Assembly: GCA_034211175.1 (NCBI GenBank) | Contig: JAXHUH010000236.1 | Coordinates: 1 to 64,000 of the forward strand | Length of the DNA stretch: 64,000 nucleotides | Source: JAXHUH01 sp034211175 | Lineage (GTDB): Bacteria; Actinomycetota; Acidimicrobiia; Acidimicrobiales; CAIXPF01 | Reading direction: 5' to 3' | Notes under the pieces: model-generated | Seen by the model: only the letters and a program-made list of their open reading frames with translations | The model's database searches: none | Told to the model about the DNA's origin: nothing | Translations under genes and position numbers: made by a program | In this document: positions 1 to 8,669 of the stretch, one piece after another | Numbering within the stretch: position 1 is the stretch's first letter | Layout: each line of letters begins with the position of its first letter

Positions 1-23
1 CCCGACCGTTGCGCACGGTCGGG
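1..23. terminator. Hairpin terminator after the antiporter gene
   Basis: A perfect inverted repeat with 9-bp arms (1-9 and 15-23) and a 5-nt loop lies about 40 nt past the stop of the minus-strand antiporter gene. No U-tract is visible, as is common in high-GC actinobacteria. The sequence left of position 1 is not available, so it could also serve a gene outside the window. Confidence 0.55.
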
Positions 24-63
24 CCAGCCGGCCCGGGGACCCGTCTCGCGACGGGATCTTGGA

Positions 64-2214
64 CTACGCGGTGGGTGTGGCGACCACGACCGTGGTCACC
101 GGGCACTCCTCGAGCAGCTGCTCGACCGTGTGTCCGAGGAAGGGCTGGCCGTCGACCACCCGCAGGGCGGTGCCGACCACGACCAGGTCAGCCTGCTGCT
201 CGTCGACGAGGGCCTTCAGGCCGTCGCCGGCGGCAGGGGCGTGCTGGACGACGGTGGTGAGCGACGCCCCCTGGCGGAGGCCGTCCGCCGCGGCCTCGTC
301 GAGGAGACGGCGTCCGAACGCACGGGGCTTCGTGGCCGGGAGCACGGCGGTGCCGCCGGAGCCGGCCGCCACGTCGTCGTGCGCCGGGGTCGCGTCGCCG
401 CGCTCGACGATGTGGGCGAGCACGACCTCGGTGCCGAGGGCCGCGCTGACCCCGAACGCCACCTCGCGGGCGGCGCGGGACTCCCGGGTCCCGACGACGG
501 GCACGACGGCCCGCTCGTAGGTCCACGGACGATCGAAGGGCAGGTCACGGCGCCGGCGCACGATCATCACCGGCAGCGTGGTCCTGGCCAGGAGGCGCTC
601 GACCAGCGGTGACAGCTGGGCACCCTTCGTGCCCATGTCGCCGGCGCTGATCACGATGGCGCCGTAGCCGAGACGGGCCTCCTCGAGGATGGCGTCGACC
701 GGGTCGGCGCTGCCGACGACCCGGCGCTCGACGGACCGCCCGTCGAAGACGCCGCTCAGCACCTCGGCGTCGGCCGGGTCGCCGTTGGCGGTGACCGTCA
801 GCAGGGTCGCGCCGACCTCACCGGGCCAGACGAGATCGACCAGGCGACCGGCGCCGAGCGACGAGGCCCGACCCCGGGTGGCGAGGAGCACCCGCTCGTT
901 GCGGACGAGCACGTTGGTGCGCAGCGCCTCCTCCTGCTCGAGGCGGGCCTGCTCCTCCTCGCTGCCCTTCCAGCCGCTGAGCACGGCCCGCAGCATCGGC
1001 GGCGCCATCATCGACGTGGCCATGGCCATGAGCACGACGAGTGCGTACGACGAGTCGGTCAGCACGCCGAGCGACAGGCCGAGCGCCGCGATGACGATCT
1101 CGAGCGCACCACGGGCGTTGAGCCCGACACCCAGCGCCATGCCCTCGCGGGCCGACAGCCGGACCATGCGGGCGCCGATCAGCGCCCCGAAGAACTTGGA
1201 CGCGCTGGCCACGCCGAGCACGACGAGTGCCCACAGGAACGTGTCCCCCTCGAACAGGAGCCCGAGGTCGACCCGCAGGCCGGCGGTCGCGAAGAACACC
1301 GGCGCGAAGAACGCCGAGGTCAGCGCCTCGATGCGATGCATCGACCGCGAATCGTGGAACCGGGACCGGCCGAGCACGATGCCGGCCACGAACGCCCCGA
1401 GGACGGCCTCCACGCCGAGCCACTGCGTGTAGACACCGGCGAAGAGCGCCACCAGCAGAATGACCGCGATGCCGGTGACGTCGTCGCCGCCGCGACGCAC
1501 GGAGCGCAGCAGCGAGTCGGTGATCCGCTGGCCGACGGTGAGCGCGAACACGAAGAGCACGACGACGCCGACGACGGTGAGCGTGAGCCTCGTGACGTCG
1601 ACGCCACCGGCCCGTGCGAGGCCGGCGATGATGCCGAGCACGACCCAGCCGACGACGTCGTTGGCCATGCCGCACGCCAGCGTGAGCTGGCCGAAGTTGC
1701 GACGCAGGAACCCCATCTCGCCGAGGATCTTGGCGATCACCGGCAACGACGAGATCGACAGCGCCGCTGCGATGAACAGGGCGAAGATGTAGCGGGGCGT
1801 GTCCTCGCCGACGAGCGTGTCGGGCATGACCACGCCGGCCCCGTAGCCCATGGCCATCGGGATCAGCAGGCTCGTCGCCGAGACGACGGCCGCGGCCACA
1901 CCCAGGCGACGGATGAGGGCCAGGTCGGTCTCGAACCCGGTGGCGATCAGCAGGAGGAGCACGCCCATCCAGCCGATCGTGAACAACATGGCCGTCTGGA
2001 CCTCGTCGGCCGGGAACAGCCACTCGGTCACGTCGGGCGCGATGCGCCCGAGGACGCTGGGCCCGAGGAGCAGGCCCGCGGCGAGCTCGCCGATGACGGC
2101 CGGCTGGCCGACGCGCCTGGACAGCGCACCCAACAATCGTGCTGCCGCCACCAGCACCAACATCGCCACCCAGAAGACGAGCAGGTGATGCTCGTCGGGA
2201 GGGATCAGGTTCAA
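64..2214 (-). CDS. CPA2-family cation/proton antiporter with C-terminal universal-stress domains
   Basis: A predicted 716-residue inner-membrane monovalent cation/H+ exchanger. Residues about 10-412 form a hydrophobic CPA2 fold with the Asn185-Asp186 pair in transmembrane helix 5 and the NARG motif at 366-369, as in KefB/CHX-type exchangers. Residues about 435-550 and 585-716 look like two tandem UspA-like cytoplasmic domains, which bind nucleotides in related proteins. The frame stays open 90 codons upstream, but that part is Arg/Pro-rich. I chose the TTG at 2214 because GGAGG sits 5 nt before it and the first helix follows directly. The ion (Na+ or K+) cannot be read from the sequence. Fused Usp domains suggest control by a nucleotide or stress signal. 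Confidence 0.88.
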   Translation of the reverse strand: MNLIPPDEHHLLVFWVAMLVLVAAARLLGALSRRVGQPAVIGELAAGLLLGPSVLGRIAPDVTEWLFPADEVQTAMLFTIGWMGVLLLLIATGFETDLALIRRLGVAAAVVSATSLLIPMAMGYGAGVVMPDTLVGEDTPRYIFALFIAAALSISSLPVIAKILGEMGFLRRNFGQLTLACGMANDVVGWVVLGIIAGLARAGGVDVTRLTLTVVGVVVLFVFALTVGQRITDSLLRSVRRGGDDVTGIAVILLVALFAGVYTQWLGVEAVLGAFVAGIVLGRSRFHDSRSMHRIEALTSAFFAPVFFATAGLRVDLGLLFEGDTFLWALVVLGVASASKFFGALIGARMVRLSAREGMALGVGLNARGALEIVIAALGLSLGVLTDSSYALVVLMAMATSMMAPPMLRAVLSGWKGSEEEQARLEQEEALRTNVLVRNERVLLATRGRASSLGAGRLVDLVWPGEVGATLLTVTANGDPADAEVLSGVFDGRSVERRVVGSADPVDAILEEARLGYGAIVISAGDMGTKGAQLSPLVERLLARTTLPVMIVRRRRDLPFDRPWTYERAVVPVVGTRESRAAREVAFGVSAALGTEVVLAHIVERGDATPAHDDVAAGSGGTAVLPATKPRAFGRRLLDEAAADGLRQGASLTTVVQHAPAAGDGLKALVDEQQADLVVVGTALRVVDGQPFLGHTVEQLLEECPVTTVVVATPTA

Positions 2215-2611
2215 CGGGTCCTCCGGATGTGACGTGCCCGACCTGCGCCGGAGCACGGTGTTGAAGGACGGGGGCGCTCGGTCACGGCCGGGACCGCGGC
2301 GACCGCAATCGACCGGACGCTCCGACGGGCCATCAGCGAGGATCCGACCGGCCCTTTGCAGGAAAACCGGCACCTCATCCCGCCTGTATCCCGGGAGGCA
2401 GCCCGGCCAAATGGCGCCGACGCCGACCCAACCACTCCAGGGTGGGGCCCGGCGACCGCCTCGCCTATCCCACCAACCCGCCATCCAGTGTTGCGGTCAC
2501 GCTACAGCCATCCAAAGGAATGCGACGTTCGTGTGCAAAGATGCAGGTGAGGGCATCAGCCATTGCGTCACGCGTCTGTCACAGGGAGGAGGTGACTTCC
2601 AGGCCGTCCGA
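2215..2611. other. 397-bp gene-free stretch: long leader of the antiporter gene
   Basis: This stretch lies upstream of the antiporter and downstream of the SDR gene, both on the minus strand, so it should hold the antiporter promoter and a long 5' leader. Short hairpins are visible, for example arms at 2391-2395 and 2402-2406. I looked for the ydaO/c-di-AMP riboswitch, which often precedes potassium transporters, and did not find its conserved blocks. No convincing reading frame was seen. Confidence 0.4.
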
Positions 2612-3406
2612 TCAACGGGCCAGCCAGCCCCCGTCGACCGACAGGCAGTGGCCGGTCATGTACGACGACGCGTCGGAGCTGAGGAGGAGCAGCGGGCCGT
2701 CCAGCTCGTGCAGCGAGCCGCCTCGCCTCATTGGCGTGTTCCGGGTGATCCATCGAAGACCACTGTCCTCGCCCTCGAACATCGACGAGGTCAGCTCGGT
2801 CTCGAAGTAGGCCGGCGCGATTGCGTTGACGTTGATCCCGCGATCGGCCCATTGCAGGGCGAGCTCCCGGGTGAGGCTGATGACCGCACCCTTGGTCGCA
2901 ACGTAGGCCGGCTGCTTGTTGGGCGACGACCCGACCCAACCGTGCACCGATGCGATGTTCACGATCCGGCCCCAGCCGTGTTCCAGCATCGATAGCGAGC
3001 ACAACGACGACAGGTGATACACGGCGTTGAGGTTGATCTCCACCACCGCTCGGAAGCGATCGATGTCGTCCACCTCGGCGGCCGACGGCGCATCGCTGAT
3101 GCCGGCGTTGTTGATCAGCACGTCGACCCGGCCGAGGCGGGCGACGACGTCGTCGACCAGGCGACGGCGCTCGTCGGGGTCGGAGACGTCGCAGCGCAGC
3201 GCGGTGATGCCGGGCGTGGAGGCCGCGAGGGCGTCCAGGCGCTCGACGCGCCGGGCCACGCCGACCACGTGGGCGCCGTTGGCCGCCAGGACGCGGCAGA
3301 AGTGGTCGCCGAAACCGCTCGACGCACCGGTGACGAGCACGATCCGGTCCTTCATGGAGAACACGTTCGACGGCGTGGCGGCGGCGGGACTGACATCGTG
3401 CGACAT
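2612..3406 (-). CDS. SDR-family NAD(P)-dependent oxidoreductase
   Basis: A 264-residue classical short-chain dehydrogenase/reductase. The cofactor motif TGASSGFG is at 26-33, NNAG at 99-102, and the catalytic set is Ser153, Tyr168 and Lys172 (YxxxK). The C-terminal SVDGGW at about 256-261 is typical of 3-ketoacyl-ACP reductase-like members. Asp/Arg residues after the second beta strand (VARRVERLD) would fit NADP preference, but this is weak. The first 17 residues are unstructured, so the Met at residue 18 is an alternative start. The substrate is unknown. The gene diverges from the LLM oxidoreductase gene across about 106 bp, so the two may share a control region. Confidence 0.88.
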   Translation of the reverse strand: MSHDVSPAAATPSNVFSMKDRIVLVTGASSGFGDHFCRVLAANGAHVVGVARRVERLDALAASTPGITALRCDVSDPDERRRLVDDVVARLGRVDVLINNAGISDAPSAAEVDDIDRFRAVVEINLNAVYHLSSLCSLSMLEHGWGRIVNIASVHGWVGSSPNKQPAYVATKGAVISLTRELALQWADRGINVNAIAPAYFETELTSSMFEGEDSGLRWITRNTPMRRGGSLHELDGPLLLLSSDASSYMTGHCLSVDGGWLAR

Positions 3407-3512
3407 GGCCCGGGAGCGTAGGGATCCGATGACGTCCGTGCCGCATTCACCACCCCGTTCGGAGATGTGCGGGCGGCCGCTCTACGCTCGGGCCGACGAC
3501 ACGGGGGCGCGC

Positions 3513-4409
3513 ATGAAGATCCGCATCGGCTACGGGCTCGGCACGGCGACACCGACCAATGACAGCGAGCGGTTCGACCCGTTCGTCGACCAGTTGGAGG
3601 CGCTCGGCTTCGACTCGTTGTGGCTCAGCGAGCGGATCTCCGGGCCGTGCCCCGACCCGGTGGTGGGCATGGCCTACGCCGCGGGACGCACCACGCGGCT
3701 CAAGTTCGGGATGTCGGTGATGGTGCTCCCCGGACGCAACCCGGTGCTGGTGGCCAAGGCGCTCGCCAGCCTCGACCGGCTCTCCAACGGCCGACTCCTC
3801 CCCGCCTTCGGGCTCGGCGCCCCGAACCTGGCCGAGTGGGAGGCGTTCGGCGTCGAGCGCCGCGACCGCGCGCCGTGGTTCGACGAGGCCCTCCCGGTCA
3901 TCCGTCGGCTGTGGACCGAGGAACGGGTCGACCACCACGGCGAGCGGTTCTCGTTCGAGGGCCTGCGGGTCGAGCCCCGGCCGGTGCAGGAGCCGCTCGA
4001 GGTCTGGTTGGGCGGCTCCGCCCCATCCGAGTTGCGCCGGGTGGGCCGACTGGCCGACGGCTGGCTGCCGTCGTTCACCACCCCGGACGACGTCGCCGCC
4101 GGCCGCGAGGTCGTCGAGAAGACCGCGAGCGACCACGGTCGCCAGATCGATCCCGAGCACTTCGGCGCCCTCGTCCCCTACGCCCACAACGAGCCCGGGG
4201 GCCGGATCGTCGACGCCATCCGGGCCCGACGCCCCGACCTCGACCCGGCCGAGGTCATCCCGGTCGGCACGGACGCCATCGTCTCGCTGCTCGAGCGGTT
4301 CGTCGCCGCCGGCGCCTCCAAGTTCGTGCTCATCCCGCTCGCCGAGCCCGACGACTGGGCCGAGGAGCTGGGCACGATCGCCTCCGAGGTCCTGCCACTC
4401 CAGAACTGA
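3513..4409 (+). CDS. LLM-class F420-dependent oxidoreductase
   Basis: A 298-residue TIM-barrel protein of the luciferase-like monooxygenase superfamily. The N-terminal strand (MKIRIGYGLG), the motif LGFDSLWLSERI near 30, the loop at about 70-85 (MSVMVLPGRNP), the AFGLGAPN region and the WLGGSAP segment near 170 all match F420-dependent members. It probably uses coenzyme F420 to reduce or oxidise an unknown compound. The frame is open far upstream, but Met at 3513 begins the first beta strand and is the natural start. A short GC hairpin separates its end from the convergent gene that follows. Confidence 0.85.
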   Translation: MKIRIGYGLGTATPTNDSERFDPFVDQLEALGFDSLWLSERISGPCPDPVVGMAYAAGRTTRLKFGMSVMVLPGRNPVLVAKALASLDRLSNGRLLPAFGLGAPNLAEWEAFGVERRDRAPWFDEALPVIRRLWTEERVDHHGERFSFEGLRVEPRPVQEPLEVWLGGSAPSELRRVGRLADGWLPSFTTPDDVAAGREVVEKTASDHGRQIDPEHFGALVPYAHNEPGGRIVDAIRARRPDLDPAEVIPVGTDAIVSLLERFVAAGASKFVLIPLAEPDDWAEELGTIASEVLPLQN

Positions 4410-4430
4410 CCCGGCTCTCCGGAACGGACA

Positions 4431-4446
4431 CGGCCCTCCAGGGCCG
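4431..4446. terminator. Short hairpin between convergent genes
   Basis: A small GC inverted repeat (arms 4431-4436 and 4441-4446, 4-nt loop) lies in the 69-bp gap between the convergent stops at 4409 and 4479. It could end transcription in both directions, but it is short. Confidence 0.35.
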
Positions 4447-4478
4447 ACGTGGCCCGCCGGGACCGAGTGCCGGGGGCG

Positions 4479-5786
4479 TCAGCGCGAGAGCACGGCGCAC
4501 GACCGCACGTCGACGTCGGCCACGTCGCGCCGGGTGACCTCCGCGTCGGCCATGTGGTCGGCCCACTCGTCGAGGGCGTCCACGAGCAGCTCCCGGGCGT
4601 TGAACGTGTCGGTCCGGATCCGCGCGGCCAGGCACGACCGGCCGCCCTCGTCGGTCCAGGTGACGAACCGGTCGCCCGACCAGCCCTCGACGGCGGCCAC
4701 GACGTCGTAGGGGTCGGACCGGGCGGACAGCGCGCGGCGCAACAGGAGCTGGCCGAGGACCCCGGACGAGCCGACCTCGCCGTCGACCGCCGGGGCCGGC
4801 ACGACGGCCGGCGCCTCGTCCTCGAGGTAGCGGACCGGATCGAGCACCTGCTCGGTGGAGGCCGGCGGTTGGTCGAGCAGCTCCCCGACCACGGTCCGCT
4901 CCCCTCGCCCCGTCGCCGGGTCGCGCGCACCGAAGGGCGGATCGAACCGTTCGAGCTCGGCGTCGTCCTCGCCGTCCGCGCCGCCGCCGTCCGCGCCGTC
5001 GTCGGTGTCGCGCCGGTGCTCGAGGGCGGCCAGCAGGGCGACACCGGAGCGGCGCAGCAGGTCGGTCACGCTGCCGGCCCCGACGAACGCCTCGTCGTCG
5101 TCGAGTACGGCGATGCGGTCGTCATCGGAGAGCCGGTCGAGCCAGCGCTGGTCGAGCCAACCGATCACGCCCTCGGTGACCGCGGCGCGGGCCAGACCGG
5201 CGTCGTCGACGTCGGGAGGCGCCTCGCCGCCGACGTCGGCGTCTCCGAGCGCGTCGGCGAGGGCCGATGCGGTCAGCGCGGCGAGCAGCTCGCGCTCCGC
5301 GGCGAGGCCCTCGGCGCCGTCCTCGACCGCGACGACGCCACCGGTCCCGTCCCAGAAGACGGCGGGCGCGGTGGGCTCGAGCGAGCGGGCACCTGTCGCC
5401 AGCCCGAGCGGCACCGCGACCGCGGCCCACGACTGCGGATCGCGCTCGGCCCGCAACCGCTGCCAGCGCAGCTCGTGGTCGTCGCTCGACTCGACGGCGA
5501 TGCGGTCACCGATCGCGTCCTCCGCCGACGGGTCGTCGTCGCCGAACGGGTCATCCGGCACGGCGTCGCCGAGCTCGGTCCGCACCAGCTCCCACAGCTC
5601 GCCGGCCGAGGCGGTCACGGGCGCCGCGGCATGCTCCGCCGGGTCGACGGCCTCCGGGTCGTCGGGCTCGTCGAAGCGCTCACCCGTCGGTTGGTCCGGG
5701 GAGGTGTCGGACATGACGGCCGCGACGCTGAGCACGGTCACGACCGTGGCCGCGGCGACGAGGGAGATGGCGATCCATCTGCGCAT
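4479..5786 (-). CDS. Acidic membrane-anchored or exported protein of unknown function
   Basis: 435 residues that I cannot assign to a family. Residues 1-26 are a signal-anchor (MRRW then a hydrophobic stretch), followed by a very Asp/Glu-rich segment with DDP repeats. The remainder is globular-looking and acidic, with WxxxL helices and a paired Cys arrangement near the C-terminus (GRSC and VRSC). There is no lipobox. The Met at 5786 was chosen because it directly precedes the hydrophobic anchor; an upstream in-frame start at 5882 would add 32 Arg-rich residues. The two upstream genes on the same strand also encode small membrane proteins, so the three may form an operon acting at the cell surface. 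Confidence 0.72.
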   Translation of the reverse strand: MRRWIAISLVAAATVVTVLSVAAVMSDTSPDQPTGERFDEPDDPEAVDPAEHAAAPVTASAGELWELVRTELGDAVPDDPFGDDDPSAEDAIGDRIAVESSDDHELRWQRLRAERDPQSWAAVAVPLGLATGARSLEPTAPAVFWDGTGGVVAVEDGAEGLAAERELLAALTASALADALGDADVGGEAPPDVDDAGLARAAVTEGVIGWLDQRWLDRLSDDDRIAVLDDDEAFVGAGSVTDLLRRSGVALLAALEHRRDTDDGADGGGADGEDDAELERFDPPFGARDPATGRGERTVVGELLDQPPASTEQVLDPVRYLEDEAPAVVPAPAVDGEVGSSGVLGQLLLRRALSARSDPYDVVAAVEGWSGDRFVTWTDEGGRSCLAARIRTDTFNARELLVDALDEWADHMADAEVTRRDVADVDVRSCAVLSR

Positions 5787-6027
5787 GGGTGACGTCACCC
5801 CCGGCGACGGGAGCGCCGATCGGCGACGGGAGCGGGCGATGTAGTCCGAGGCGGCGGCGCGTCGAACGACGCCCCCGTGCACGGAGCCAGCGACGCAGGT
5901 CGGCGGTCACGACCAGGGCGGCCGCCGAGACCGGCAGAGAGGCGGTCCACAGGATCGATCGTGCCACGTGAGCCAGGTGGTCCTGCGTCACCCGGCCGAC
6001 GGGCCCGGCGGCGCCACCGTGGCTCAC
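5680..6027 (-). CDS. Possible small single-span membrane protein, coupled to the preceding gene
   Basis: A GTG at 6027 overlaps the stop of the upstream gene in a GTGA arrangement, the typical sign of translational coupling. The 115-residue product has one likely membrane segment at about 25-45 (ILWTASLPVSAAALVV) followed by an Arg-rich stretch. Third codon positions in the first 70 codons are strongly GC-rich, as in real genes here. Against it, the last third overlaps about 107 nt of the next gene in another frame. It is either a real overlapping gene or a chance open frame. Confidence 0.38.
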   Translation of the reverse strand: MSHGGAAGPVGRVTQDHLAHVARSILWTASLPVSAAALVVTADLRRWLRARGRRSTRRRLGLHRPLPSPIGAPVAGGDVTHAQMDRHLPRRRGHGRDRAQRRGRHVRHLPGPTDG

Positions 6028-6317
6028 GATCGGCGATGGACGACCGACCGCACGTGGCCGGGCGTCGTGCCGACGAGCTTCGACACCTCCTGGAAGGTGG
6101 CGGGCGAGGTCGCGGGCCAGCCGTCGACGATCATGTCCTGGTAGACGGAGAGGATCTGCTCCTCGCTGACGGCGAGGAGGTGGTTCCGTTGGATGCTGAA
6201 CCGGATGTCGCGCACGAGCAGCGACACGCCCAGCGGCACGAAGTACGCCGCGAGGAACAGCACACCCAGCTTCAGCGCGAGGCCCAGCGGGCCCGCCATC
6301 ACGTCGAGAACGCTCAT
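6024..6317 (-). CDS. Small membrane protein of unknown function
   Basis: 97 residues. Residues about 8-32 form a membrane helix (LALKLGVLFLAAYFVPLGVSLL). A soluble tail with predicted helices around EEQILSVYQDMI and FQEVSKLVG follows, the latter resembling a small helix-turn-helix-like unit. Two adjacent ATG codons (6320 and 6317) follow a GGGGAGG; the second has the better, though still short, spacing. I know no family for it. It heads a minus-strand run with the two unknown membrane proteins downstream. Confidence 0.6.
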   Translation of the reverse strand: MSVLDVMAGPLGLALKLGVLFLAAYFVPLGVSLLVRDIRFSIQRNHLLAVSEEQILSVYQDMIVDGWPATSPATFQEVSKLVGTTPGHVRSVVHRRS

Positions 6318-6478
6318 CATCCTCCCCTGTCCGTGATCACGCATCGGTCGCGAAGACCTCGGCGTTGAGTCGAACGCGCGGCAGTTCGCGCTCGTTCGCG
6401 TGACCTCCGTCGGGGAGTCCAGGTGGAGCGGTGTTCGGGAGCGGGCGGGCGGGGCGCGCAGGTGGGCCCGGGGCGGGC

Positions 6479-7141
6479 TCAGGCGGCGCTCGTCGAGCCC
6501 GGGCTCGGCAGCTGGGGGATCGAGCCCGACTGCAGCACGGCCTCGACGAGCACGGCCACGCTGCGCATCGACGTGAACAGCGCCTCGCCGTGGTCCTGCT
6601 GGGGGCGCAGGAGCGTGCACAGCTCGATACCGAGGAACTGGGCCGTGATCATCTCGGCCAGCGCCTCGAGCGGCAGCGCGCCCTCGAGCGGCGTGCCCTC
6701 CACGACCCGGCCGAGCACACCGGCGACGAGGGCGCTCCACGGGGCGAAGACCTCGGCCAACGCCTCGGACAGCTCGTCGTCGCCCACCGAACCGGCGAGC
6801 ACCTGGGCGAGCACGCGGATGTTGCCGCTCGCCACGTCCTCGCGGTGCAGCTCCTCGGCGACGCCGACGAGCTCGGGCAACGTGTCGACCCCGTCGAGCT
6901 TCGACTGGTAACGGGAGAGCCGCTCCTCGCTCATCGCCCGCACCGCGGTGAGGACCGCCTCGTTCACGCTGCCGAAGTGATAGTAGATCGACGCCTGGTT
7001 GAAATCGCCGTTGCGGGCGATCGCCCGGGCGCTGGCACCGACGATGCCGTCCGTGCGGATGGTCTCGAGCGTGGCGTCGAGGATGCGGGCGCGCGTCTCG
7101 GTGCTCGTCGCGGACCTCGCGTTGGTTCGTGATCGGGCCAT
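6479..7141 (-). CDS. TetR/AcrR-family transcriptional regulator
   Basis: 220 residues. The N-terminal helix-turn-helix spans about 15-60, with the typical recognition-helix end NQASIYYHFGS followed by the helix that opens the ligand-binding domain. The C-terminal 140 residues are helical and hydrophobic, as expected for the effector pocket and dimer interface. The start at 7141 has GAGGA just upstream. It is divergent from the class III aminotransferase gene over a 144-bp spacer and probably controls that gene and itself. Confidence 0.88.
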   Translation of the reverse strand: MARSRTNARSATSTETRARILDATLETIRTDGIVGASARAIARNGDFNQASIYYHFGSVNEAVLTAVRAMSEERLSRYQSKLDGVDTLPELVGVAEELHREDVASGNIRVLAQVLAGSVGDDELSEALAEVFAPWSALVAGVLGRVVEGTPLEGALPLEALAEMITAQFLGIELCTLLRPQQDHGEALFTSMRSVAVLVEAVLQSGSIPQLPSPGSTSAA

Positions 7142-7285
7142 GTCCTCGTCTCCGTCTCCGCCCACCCCCAGGATCGCCGCTGGCGGCACACCAACGGAAA
7201 CCGACGGATCCGCGACGTGGTCCGGGCCACCGTCGGGGAGGCGGTCCGCGGGAGCCGTCCGACGCGACGCAGTACGCTCCGCGCC

Positions 7286-8629
7286 ATGGCCAGCTCCGAG
7301 CCACCGCCGGGGCCGGGCACCGCCCCGCACGGTGCCGACCGGTACTCGTTCCTTCCCGGCAACGTGCCGCTCGCCGTCGAGCGCACCGAGGGCAACCACA
7401 TCGTCACCGCCGATGGGCGGCGCATCCTCGACGCCGGCGGCGGTGCCGTGGTCACCAACATCGGCCACGGGCGCCGCGAGGTGGCCGAGGCCGCGGCGGC
7501 GTCGCTGGCCGGGCGGGACTACGTGCTGCCGCCGTGGCTCACCCCGGAGCGGGCCGCGCTGACCGACCGCGTGCTCGACCGGTGGCTGCCCGAGGGGCTG
7601 AGCCGGGCCACGTTCGTGTCCGGCGGGTCGGAGTCGACCGACTCGGCGCTCCGCCTCGCCCGCGCCCACCACGTGGCCGCCGGGCGGAGCTCGAAGTGGA
7701 AGGTCATCGGCCGGTGGCCGTCCTACCACGGCATGACCCTGGCCACGCTGGCCGCCGGCGGCCACCGCAACCGCCGCCGCGGCTACGAGCCCACGTTGCT
7801 GCCGTTCGCCCACGTCGCCTGGGACGACCCGGCCGCGGTCGAGGCGATGATCCTGGCCGAGGGGCCCGAGCAGGTGGCGGCGTTCATCGCCGAGCCGGTC
7901 ATCGGCGCGGCCGGCGGCGCGCTGGTCGCGCCGGACGGCTACTTCGGCGAGGTCGCCGACATCTGCCGTCGCCACGACGTGCTGCTCATCGTCGACGAGG
8001 TGATGTGCGGCTTCGGTCGGTGCGGCACCCGCTTCGCCATCGAGCAGTGGGGGGTCACGCCCGACGTCCTCGTCGCCGGCAAGGGCCTCAGCGGCGGCTA
8101 CGCGGCGCTCGGCGGCGTGTACGCGACCGAGGCGGTCGTGGCCCCGATCGCCGAGGCCGACCTGCCGTTCATGTTCTTCACCTACGGGGCGCAGAGCTCC
8201 GCGTGCGCCGCGGCCGACGTCGTGCTGCGCATCCTCGAGGACGAGGACCTCGTCGCCCGGGCCGCGAAGATGGGCGACCTGCTCGTCGAGCGCCTGTCCT
8301 CGGAGCTGGCCGATCACGATCACGTCGCCGCTGTCCGGGGCCGCGGCCTCATGGTCGGCATCGAGCTGGTCGCCGGGCGCGACCCCCACCGGTGGTACCC
8401 CGCCGGGGCGCGCTTCACCGAGCGGGTCGTCGCCGAGGCCCTCGCCCGCGACGTGTGGGTCTACCCGGCCGGCGGCGGCGACCCGATCGCCGACGCGTTG
8501 CTGCTCGGCCCGCCGTTCACGATCACCGAGGCCGAGATCGACCAGCTCGCCACCGTCGTGCGGGCGTCGGTCGACGCGGCGGCGCAGGCGGTGGCCCGCG
8601 ACGGGTCCGACCCGGGCCCGACCGGCTGA
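7286..8629 (+). CDS. Class III aminotransferase (PLP-dependent, omega-aminotransferase type)
   Basis: 447 residues of the fold-type I class III aminotransferase family (omega-amino acid/diamine, GABA and related transaminases). The PLP-binding region shows IVDEVMCGFGRCG, the Asp of which contacts the pyridine ring, and the Schiff-base Lys266 in AGKGLSGGY. The segment SGGSESTDSALRLAR near 110 binds the cofactor phosphate. Met at 7286 was chosen because it begins the family N-terminus. The adjacent divergent TetR suggests induction by an amine or amino-acid substrate; which one is not evident. Confidence 0.88.
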   Translation: MASSEPPPGPGTAPHGADRYSFLPGNVPLAVERTEGNHIVTADGRRILDAGGGAVVTNIGHGRREVAEAAAASLAGRDYVLPPWLTPERAALTDRVLDRWLPEGLSRATFVSGGSESTDSALRLARAHHVAAGRSSKWKVIGRWPSYHGMTLATLAAGGHRNRRRGYEPTLLPFAHVAWDDPAAVEAMILAEGPEQVAAFIAEPVIGAAGGALVAPDGYFGEVADICRRHDVLLIVDEVMCGFGRCGTRFAIEQWGVTPDVLVAGKGLSGGYAALGGVYATEAVVAPIAEADLPFMFFTYGAQSSACAAADVVLRILEDEDLVARAAKMGDLLVERLSSELADHDHVAAVRGRGLMVGIELVAGRDPHRWYPAGARFTERVVAEALARDVWVYPAGGGDPIADALLLGPPFTITEAEIDQLATVVRASVDAAAQAVARDGSDPGPTG

Positions 8630-8669
8630 GTCCGGGCCGCCCGCACACGGGCGACCCCTCCGGACTCAG
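8626..8669. terminator. Bidirectional terminator between the aminotransferase gene and metB
   Basis: 10-bp perfect arms (8626-8635 and 8660-8669) overlap the stop codons of both convergent genes, with 24 nt between the arms. The placement and symmetry fit a bidirectional terminator. Confidence 0.6.

Noticed and set aside
2215..2611. c-di-AMP (ydaO) riboswitch before the antiporter
   Set aside because: The region is GC-rich and folded, but the conserved blocks of the known class are not present in either orientation.
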